This document shows positions 8,946 through 14,292 of a stretch of DNA of 64,000 nt, in pieces; within the stretch, counting starts at the first letter, position 1; each line of letters begins with the position of its first letter. The notes below the pieces were generated by a model. The model ran no database searches. It was not told the origin of the DNA and worked only from the letters and a program-made list of their open reading frames with translations. Made by a program: the position numbers and the translations under genes. Source of the DNA: DT-110 sp030148525 (GTDB lineage: Bacteria > Bacteroidota > Bacteroidia > Chitinophagales > Saprospiraceae); contig OZ245751.1 in assembly GCA_965227445.1 (NCBI GenBank), positions 1,302,001 to 1,366,000 of the forward strand, read 5' to 3'.

Positions 8946-9048
8946 TATACCGACAACGAAGTTATTTGGGAATCCAAATAACTTCGAGTCGAGTATATAC
9001 TCGCGTGGAAAGTTTGGGCGAGGCCCAAACCTTTTCGGAAGCGGTATA
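8946..9048. repeat. 103-nt cloverleaf-like structured element, copy 1
   Basis: Closed by tataccg/cggtata and containing three stems: cgaagttatttgg/ccaaataacttcg (13 bp, loop gaat), the 14-nt palindrome cgagtatatactcg, and aaagtttgggc/gcccaaaccttt with one bulge. A second copy of identical length lies at 10566-10668; two base pairs of the first stem differ in both strands and stay paired. It lies between the DUF1328 and CsbD genes. It is not a tRNA (no T-loop or anticodon features). Confidence 0.75.
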
Positions 9049-9078
9049 GTAAATCATAACCCAAAAAACAACCAAACC

Positions 9079-9276
9079 ATGAGTGCACTAACTGATAAGA
9101 TAAAAGGAAACTGGAATCAAATCAAAGGAAAACTGAAGGAAGAATACGGTGAATTGACCGACGATGACTTGCATTACCAAGAAGGTAAAGAAGATCAGAT
9201 GATCGGACATCTGCAGAAAAAACTAGGTAAGTCCAAAGATGAGGTGAAAAGCATCATCGACCGAATCGGAAGTTGA
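9079..9276 (+). CDS. CsbD family stress-response protein
   Basis: A 65-residue hydrophilic protein with the CsbD signature KIKGNWNQIKGKLKEEYGEL and a second half GHLQKKLGKSKDEV. CsbD proteins are small, highly expressed stress proteins (sigma-B regulon in Bacillus) of unknown mechanism, probably cytoplasmic. The start follows an A/C-rich leader (cccaaaaaacaaccaaacc). Clustered with DUF1328 and a coiled-coil lipoprotein, it suggests a general-stress module. Confidence 0.9.
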   Translation: MSALTDKIKGNWNQIKGKLKEEYGELTDDDLHYQEGKEDQMIGHLQKKLGKSKDEVKSIIDRIGS

Positions 9277-9324
9277 TTAACCGTTCTTACCGACTTATTT
9301 GAAATTATAAAAACCAATTAAAAC

Positions 9325-9726
9325 ATGAAAGTGAAAAAAATAATCAATCTGTTGCTCATTGCTTGCCTGAGTATAACCGTTTTTACGGCCTGTGATTCCA
9401 ATGATTCGGCCGGTGAAAAGATGGAAGACGCAGCTAACGATGTAGCTGATGTATTTCGTACCGAGCAGGAAGAAATGCGCGTCGAGTTAAAAGACTTAGG
9501 CGAAGATATCGATGAGCGTATTGAAGCACTTAAAGCTGATTTGGAAAATGCCGATGCGGAAGCCGAAGCAGAGATCAATGAACAGCTGAACAATTTAGAA
9601 CAGAAAAAGAACGAACTGTCACAGCAATTGAATAAGCTGGGTAACAGCATTGCTGATGATTGGAAAAATGTGAAGAACGACGTGAGTACCTGGATGGAAA
9701 ATGTCGAAAATGAGATAGAAAGCTAA
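9325..9726 (+). CDS. Small acidic coiled-coil lipoprotein
   Basis: A 133-residue protein with lipoprotein signal (lipobox VFTAC, Cys23). The rest is a long amphipathic, very acidic helix (residues ~30-130) with heptad-like spacing of Leu/Ile and many Glu/Lys/Ala, and no globular domain. It lies 48 bases after the CsbD gene and is probably co-expressed. A structural or scavenging role at the membrane under stress is only a guess. A hairpin terminator follows. Confidence 0.7.
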   Translation: MKVKKIINLLLIACLSITVFTACDSNDSAGEKMEDAANDVADVFRTEQEEMRVELKDLGEDIDERIEALKADLENADAEAEAEINEQLNNLEQKKNELSQQLNKLGNSIADDWKNVKNDVSTWMENVENEIES

Positions 9727-9756
9727 TGCTTTAGCACATTATCCCGTCGAAGATTT

Positions 9757-9786
9757 GAAGAGCAGCTACGGGCTGCTCTTCTTGTA
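9757..9786 (+). terminator. Terminator after coiled-coil lipoprotein gene
   Basis: A 10-bp stem (gaagagcagc / gctgctcttc) with a 5-nt loop, followed by ttgtatatt. A second hairpin, gtgcgcca/tggcgcac, follows at 9791-9810. Confidence 0.6.
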
Positions 9787-9814
9787 TATTGTGCGCCATG
9801 CCTGGCGCACAATC

Positions 9815-9852
9815 AAAAAGCCCCCTTCTCCAGATATGAGAAAGGGGCTTTT
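9815..9852. terminator. Bidirectional terminator between convergent genes
   Basis: Stem aaaaagccccc ttctc / gaga aaggggcttttt, with A- and T-runs on either side, so it works in both directions. It lies between the coiled-coil lipoprotein gene (+) and the small barrel gene (-). Confidence 0.7.
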
Positions 9853-9866
9853 TTTTGCAGGTTGCC

Positions 9867-10382
9867 CTAAAAGGCATAGCCAATGGCTATAGTCACGGAA
9901 GGCAGAACAACGGTATTATCACTTTCGTCAAAAGCAATGTCTTCGTAATCGCCTGACAGACTCGAAAAGTTGGGGCCAATACCCAGATCCAGTACAAAGC
10001 CGCTGTCCCAGGCCCATTGGTAGCCGAGCTCGGCACCAAAACTAAGTACCCCGTAGTTGACATCATTTGAGCTACCAAACTGGAATCCTACCTGTGGGTT
10101 CACGTAGAATCCTGTCGGTACATCTTTCTTGGCGTGGGTAAAATAATACCGATATGCACCGCCCAGTCCAAACGTATTTACATCCACCCCCAGAAACTGG
10201 TAAAAATAATTGGCTTTGCCAATGATGGATGACTTCTCGTTGATCGGGCGCTCGTAGGTAACATTGAAGTTGCCGAAGGCCAAACCGATCGGACTGGTCT
10301 TAATTACATTCTGGTAAGCTTGTGCGTTTGCAGTGCCATAGGTGCAGGCTACAAAAAGACAGAAAATGAATACTTTTTTCAT
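9867..10382 (-). CDS. Small outer-membrane beta-barrel protein
   Basis: From the Met chosen here the product has 171 residues: a signal peptide (MKKVFIFCLFVACTYGTANAQ), then alternating aromatic/polar beta strands (GLAFGNFNVTYERPI, YRYYF, GFYVNPQVGFQFG, GAELGYQWAW) and a terminal Phe (IAIGYAF), as in OmpA-type or DUF3575 8-stranded barrels. The frame extends upstream, but the N-terminal signal and a good promoter 18 bases away fix this start. Function in the outer membrane is unknown. Confidence 0.8.
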   Translation of the reverse strand: MKKVFIFCLFVACTYGTANAQAYQNVIKTSPIGLAFGNFNVTYERPINEKSSIIGKANYFYQFLGVDVNTFGLGGAYRYYFTHAKKDVPTGFYVNPQVGFQFGSSNDVNYGVLSFGAELGYQWAWDSGFVLDLGIGPNFSSLSGDYEDIAFDESDNTVVLPSVTIAIGYAF

Positions 10383-10406
10383 ACGGTAATTGGTGTTTTG
10401 TTTAGT

Positions 10407-10435
10407 GAAAGATAGGAAAAGGTGCGATGCACAAA
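10407..10435 (-). promoter_or_regulatory. Bacteroidota-type promoter for small barrel gene
   Basis: On the minus strand a TTTG (10432-10435) is followed after 17 bases by TATCTTTC (10407-10414), close to the TTTG-N17-TAnnTTTG consensus. The transcript would start about 18 bases before the chosen ATG. Confidence 0.55.
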
Positions 10436-10565
10436 AAAAACTTAACATGGAAATAACACCCTCGTTAATAAATACTGAAAGGATGAAGGTCCGTTATAGT
10501 CCTGCCAAGCTGTTTCGGAATTAAGAGCGTGTTTGGGATTTATCCTTTGGACTGCAAATGTCTAT

Positions 10566-10668
10566 TATACCGACAACGAAGTGGTTTGGGAATCCAAACC
10601 ACTTCGAGTCGAGTATATACTCGCGTGAAAAGGTTGGGCAAAGCCCAATCCTTTTCGGAAGCGGTATA
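10566..10668. repeat. 103-nt cloverleaf-like structured element, copy 2
   Basis: Same length and layout as the copy at 8946-9048. Stem 1 reads cgaagtggtttgg/ccaaaccacttcg, with two compensated pair changes against copy 1. The palindrome cgagtatatactcg is unchanged. Stem 3 (aaaaggttgggc/gcccaatcctttt) keeps a bulge in the same place. This copy is nested within the MITE-like element; copy 1 is not. Confidence 0.75.
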
Positions 10669-10675
10669 TTTGAAC

Positions 10676-10737
10676 CTCACTGCAGCCTTTTTTCGCCCCG
10701 TAGCCATGCTACGAAGCTCAAAAAAGGCTGCAGTGAG
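10676..10737. repeat. Long perfect hairpin inside the MITE-like element
   Basis: Arms of 18 bp (ctcactgcagcctttttt / aaaaaaggctgcagtgag) enclose a second hairpin, cgtagc-cat-gctacg. It makes up the right-hand third of the element. Confidence 0.6.
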
Positions 10738-10786
10738 AACCAAATTCTAGACATTTTCGCCATCAAAAACAAATCCCAAACACGCT

Positions 10787-11236
10787 CTAAGGCTTTTGGT
10801 ATTCGTTGCGGATGGCCCAGCGTACCAACTCCGGCGTAGATACACAACCCGTTTTAATACGAAGGTTTTTAAGGTGGTAATCAATGCCTTTGATGGAGAT
10901 ACCAAATGTAGCGGCAAGTCCCTGGCGGTCCATTTTGCCGATGATCTTGAGTATCTCTTCTTCGCGGTTGGTAAATTCGTTATCTGGATTGAGTTCGGGT
11001 GCCCCGTCCTTCTTACTTTTCTGGTTTCTGGCGTTGTTGACCAGTGCCTCGGTAGCGTAATCCGGTAGTCTTTGCTCCCCATTATGAGCTTTGCGCAGAG
11101 TCTCGAATATAGTGGCGGAATTTTCCCCTTTGAGTAAATAACCAAAAGCGCCGTTGGTCAGGTATTTTACAATCAGGGTGGGATCATTCTCCATAGTCAG
11201 AACGATCACCTTTAGATCCGGAAAACGGCTTTTTCC
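10787..11236 (-). pseudogene. Truncated NarL/FixJ-type response regulator (N-terminus missing)
   Basis: The readable protein starts in the middle of a receiver domain (SRFPDLKVIVLTMEND, then TNGAFGYLLKGE), continues through a linker to a LuxR-type helix-turn-helix (FTNREEEILKIIGK ... FGISIKGIDYHLKNLRIKTG), and ends normally at EYQKP. Upstream, the frame stops at a TGA about 11 codons before the recognisable part, and the phospho-acceptor Asp region is absent. I see no matching N-terminal half in another frame. The 3' end abuts the MITE-like element, whose first base completes the TAG stop. Probably non-functional, though the DNA-binding half could still be made from an internal GTG or ATG. 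Confidence 0.7.
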
Positions 11237-11685
11237 TTGTCTGTGTCAATGCGTCGCTCTTACTCAACGTGCAGATGGACGTTTATGTCTTTTATCGACT
11301 CTAGTTGGGAATCTACCGAAAGGGTTGATAGCTGATAGTGAAGAAATTCGCCGCGTCTCGTTTTATTGATCAGGGGATGTGGAGATAAGGAGAATCTAAC
11401 GTATGTGCTTAATCATGTAATTAAGCCATTTAACACATCGCCAGTCGCTGAATTGGGGAATTGGAGAAAGGGAGAAAGGGCCCTCCTTCGGCCATTCCCT
11501 CTTTCGCTAAAGCTTCAGTGGGCATTGCGGGCTTCGGCGGGCAGGGGAATTGGGTTACTGATTCATATTCAGTCCAGGTCAATCTCTGACTTCTGATCTC
11601 TGACCTCCGCTTTCGAAACACCTCAAACCTCAAACCTCAAACCTCAAACCTGAAACCTCAAACCTCAAACCTCAAACCTCATACC
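11237..11685. other. Intergenic region with heptamer array at its right end
   Basis: About 450 bases with no supported gene. It contains low-complexity purine-rich text (gaattggggaattggagaaagggagaaaggg near 11450 in pieces) and, from 11621, the (acctcaa)n array. No promoter or RNA gene recognised. Confidence 0.5.
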
Positions 11686-11693
11686 TCAAACCT
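11621..11693. repeat. Heptamer tandem array (cctcaaa)n
   Basis: About ten 7-bp units of cctcaaa, with single-base variants (cctgaaa, cctcata). The array overlaps the 3' end of anmK: the stop codon (TGA on the minus strand) and the last codons, for Gln-Val, lie within it. Similar arrays occur at 23944-23969 and 46771-46858. Confidence 0.85.
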
Positions 11694-12768
11694 GATATAT
11701 CTCCCCACCCGATACCGACTGTTTTGCTCCCGTAACGCTGGCCAGACAATTGGGCTCGGAGCGCATTCGTAGTACGCCCATCAGTCCGAAGACAATAGCT
11801 TCCTTGTAGTGGATGAGGTCCGTTTCGGGGATCGCCAGCGATAAGTGATCCGCTAATTTCGCATCCAGGGTTTCCATTAAATAGGAATTAAGGGCACCTC
11901 CGCCCGTTACCAGCATGGTGCCGGGGTGTCCCCCGGAAAGCTCGTTAATGTCCCGGGCGATAACACCGGTCAGGTGTTGCACGGCAGTATGTAGTTTGTC
12001 GGGTACGGTTGCATCAGACTGTTTCAGCAATGGTTGCACCGACGACAGGTACCATTCGTAGCCGGTTGATTTAGGAGCCGGTTGCTGGTAATAGGGTAGG
12101 GCGTCTAATTGGTTGAGTAGTTCAGGGATCAGCCTCCCTGCACGGGCCATTGCGCCATCCTCATCATAGGGTTTTCCTGTTTGTCGCACCAGATCGTTGA
12201 GTACCATATTGGCTAACCCCAGATCGTAGGCATAGCGATGACCATCGCGCTGATAGGATACATTGGCGAAGCCTCCCAGGTTTAAACAGTACTCGTAGTT
12301 GCTAAAGAGTAACTCATCCCCGATGGGAACCAGCGGAGCTCCCTGCCCACCGTGTAGTACATCCCTGGTACGGAAATCACAAACTACCGTTTTTTGGCAA
12401 GTGTCGGCGAGGGCGCGGCCGTGGCCGATCTGTACAGTTAATCCCTTTTCCGGACGGTGGTGTATGGTATGGCCATGACTGGCGACCAGATCTATTTCCA
12501 CCTGATGTTTTTCGGTAAAGGCGTTTACTTCCTCGCCCAGCCAGCGCCCGTAGGCTACATCCAGTTCCAATAGTTCCACCGCGGGCCAGTGTACCGCATC
12601 GCGGAGCTTTTGCTCCCAGTCTTGGGAGTAGGTGACTTGGTCAACGGCTAGCAGCTCGTACTGCCAGCGGCCTTGATCATCCAGGGAAAATCGGGTACAG
12701 GCCAGGTCGAGCCCGTCGAGGGAGGTGCCCGACATGAGACCCAGAACGGTTACAGAGGAATAGGTCAT
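11686..12768 (-). CDS. anmK: Anhydro-N-acetylmuramic acid kinase AnmK
   Basis: A 360-residue ASKHA-fold kinase with the AnmK N-terminal signature GLMSGTSLDGLD (9-20), the substrate-loop HGHTIHH near residue 95, CLNLGGFANVSY near 160 and MLVTGGGALNSYLME near 280. AnmK phosphorylates and opens 1,6-anhydro-MurNAc to MurNAc-6-phosphate in the cytoplasm, the step before the MurQ etherase. It lies 159 bases downstream of susD on the same strand, after a terminator-like hairpin, and murQ is nearby on the other strand. Together they suggest peptidoglycan turnover products as the nutrient. The C-terminus runs into a heptamer repeat. Confidence 0.93.
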   Translation of the reverse strand: MTYSSVTVLGLMSGTSLDGLDLACTRFSLDDQGRWQYELLAVDQVTYSQDWEQKLRDAVHWPAVELLELDVAYGRWLGEEVNAFTEKHQVEIDLVASHGHTIHHRPEKGLTVQIGHGRALADTCQKTVVCDFRTRDVLHGGQGAPLVPIGDELLFSNYEYCLNLGGFANVSYQRDGHRYAYDLGLANMVLNDLVRQTGKPYDEDGAMARAGRLIPELLNQLDALPYYQQPAPKSTGYEWYLSSVQPLLKQSDATVPDKLHTAVQHLTGVIARDINELSGGHPGTMLVTGGGALNSYLMETLDAKLADHLSLAIPETDLIHYKEAIVFGLMGVLRMRSEPNCLASVTGAKQSVSGGEIYQV

Positions 12769-12847
12769 AGTTACTAAGCTTTTACAGTTGATGGGTTTGC
12801 TGTGGAATATACAGACTGGTGTTTACTTCATGGCCATCGAGAAAAAA

Positions 12848-12868
12848 CCCTCCGGAATATCCGGAGGG
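12848..12868 (-). terminator. Terminator after susD-like gene
   Basis: A 9-bp stem (ccctccgga / tccggaggg) with a 3-nt loop. On the minus strand it is followed by ggttttttc, so it ends the susC-susD transcript; read-through to anmK is possible. Confidence 0.7.
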
Positions 12869-12927
12869 CCTTCTGAAAATAGTATGGAGAAAATCATGAT
12901 GAATACTGTCGTTATTGATCTCTCACC

Positions 12928-14265
12928 TTAAATAGTTGGATCAGGCGGTGTATTGGGGTTATTGCTGCGTTCCCGGATCGGGAATGGATAGAAGTTGCGA
13001 TTGCGTTCTTCGTCGAATTGCATGGCCTGTCCACTTGGTTCGGGGCGTCCGAACCGGCGGCTGTCCTCCAGGCTCATCCCCGTCAGGAATAGCTCTGCAC
13101 GTCGGTTTTGGTAGATGTCGAGCAACAAGGCATCCGCCGTTTGTGGGCCACTGTAGGCAGTCAGGCCGGCACCGATACCGAATGGATCCTGCTCGCTGGT
13201 CTTGGTACGTACCTCATCAAGTGCATCCGCGGCGGCCTGCAGATTACCGCCTCTTGCCTGCGCTTCGGCAATGATCAGGTCCATCTCTCCGGGTAGGTAC
13301 ACGGGAATAGGGTCCACATTGCCCAGGAAAAAACCGGCCAGGTCCTCGATCGGTAGTCCGTTTTGGTTGGTTTCGTCCAGCGGGATCAGGTAGAAATCCA
13401 GTCGACCATCATTTGGGTCGTAGGTGAATTCATCAGCGGGCAACCCAAAGTTGTCGCGGGGCTTGAAGTTGGGGGCGTTATTCAGGTAAACTCGTGCCCA
13501 GATAGGGTTCTGGTTCAGTACATCGTATTCAAAAACGGATGCGACAGAACGGTCCACCTGTTGGGCAGCGTCAATGGCAGCCTGGTTATTTCCCGCAAAC
13601 AGGTTGAAGCGGGCCTGCATGGCGTAGATGGTGTTTAACAGTTCCATTCCGCCCAGGATACTCGATTGAATGGTCGCATCCACACTGCCCCCCAGGGCAG
13701 ATTCCGCACTTTCCAGTAGCCGGACCGCTTCCTCGTAGCCCGCTTGCTGGGATACGAAGTTTGCGTTATTGTCGCCCCTGGGCTGAATGACTACCTGTTC
13801 GTAGTGCTGCGCTAAGGCGCCGATAGCCATCGCTTTGAAGGTAGATGCGGTGGCGAATAAACTGTTGCGGGTGTCATCCGACATCTCAACGCCGTCGACA
13901 TTATCAATCACATCGTCGCACATGACCATTACCCGTAGCATGGTAGCCCAGAGTCCGCTCACATTACTGTTGAAATTGGGCAGATCACTACCGCCGTCTT
14001 CCAGTTCGATCATATTCTGAAAGGTCGTGGTAATGCCACCTTCCCGGGCCGTAATGGCCGGCGTTTCGATCAGCCAGCGCATGCCACTGGTCGAGTATAA
14101 TTGCTTGATCCCCAGTCCCAGGTTGATGAGGCCTTCCCGGGAATTCAGGATCTGTTCATCGGTAGGCGCGTTGGGATTTACAAAATTGGTTTCACAGGCT
14201 GTCGCCAAAAAGATGAGGCCGAACAGCGCGATTCGTTTATGAATGGTTGATAGGAGTTGTATCAT
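12928..14265 (-). CDS. SusD/RagB-family nutrient-binding lipoprotein
   Basis: A 445-residue lipoprotein (lipobox FLATAC, Cys24) with the helical TPR-type fold of SusD: an N-terminal helix pair, the AMIGAL-type helix TFKAMAIGALAQHYEQ near 155, and a C-terminal block with PGEMDLIIAEAQARGGNL and YQNRRAELFLTGMSLEDSRRFG, the most conserved SusD/RagB region. It would cap the SusC channel on the outer face of the outer membrane. It follows susC by 27 bases. By linkage to anmK and murQ its ligand may be an anhydro-muropeptide or MurNAc-containing sugar; this is inference. Confidence 0.85.
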   Translation of the reverse strand: MIQLLSTIHKRIALFGLIFLATACETNFVNPNAPTDEQILNSREGLINLGLGIKQLYSTSGMRWLIETPAITAREGGITTTFQNMIELEDGGSDLPNFNSNVSGLWATMLRVMVMCDDVIDNVDGVEMSDDTRNSLFATASTFKAMAIGALAQHYEQVVIQPRGDNNANFVSQQAGYEEAVRLLESAESALGGSVDATIQSSILGGMELLNTIYAMQARFNLFAGNNQAAIDAAQQVDRSVASVFEYDVLNQNPIWARVYLNNAPNFKPRDNFGLPADEFTYDPNDGRLDFYLIPLDETNQNGLPIEDLAGFFLGNVDPIPVYLPGEMDLIIAEAQARGGNLQAAADALDEVRTKTSEQDPFGIGAGLTAYSGPQTADALLLDIYQNRRAELFLTGMSLEDSRRFGRPEPSGQAMQFDEERNRNFYPFPIRERSNNPNTPPDPTI

Positions 14266-14292
14266 GATAATTGCTTTTTGCCGTTGGGATAA

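Larger units (their letters stand above)
10525..10787. mobile_element. MITE-like element, 263 bp, with 17-bp terminal inverted repeats
   Basis: Perfect 17-bp inverted ends (gagcgtgtttgggattt at 10525-10541 and its complement at 10771-10787) are flanked by the direct repeat TAA, consistent with a 3-bp target duplication. GAG-starting ends and a TAA target suggest mobilisation by an IS5-type transposase (inference). It has no transposase gene. Inside are the second 103-nt structured element and an 18-bp-armed hairpin. Its right end supplies the final base of the stop codon of the response-regulator fragment. Confidence 0.65.

Noticed and set aside
8946..9048. tRNA-like cloverleaf
   Set aside because: Four-stem layout but no TTCGA T-loop, no anticodon arm of the right size, and no CCA-end context.
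11621..11693. CRISPR or telomere-like repeats
   Set aside because: Uninterrupted 7-bp microsatellite; no spacers and no linear-end context.
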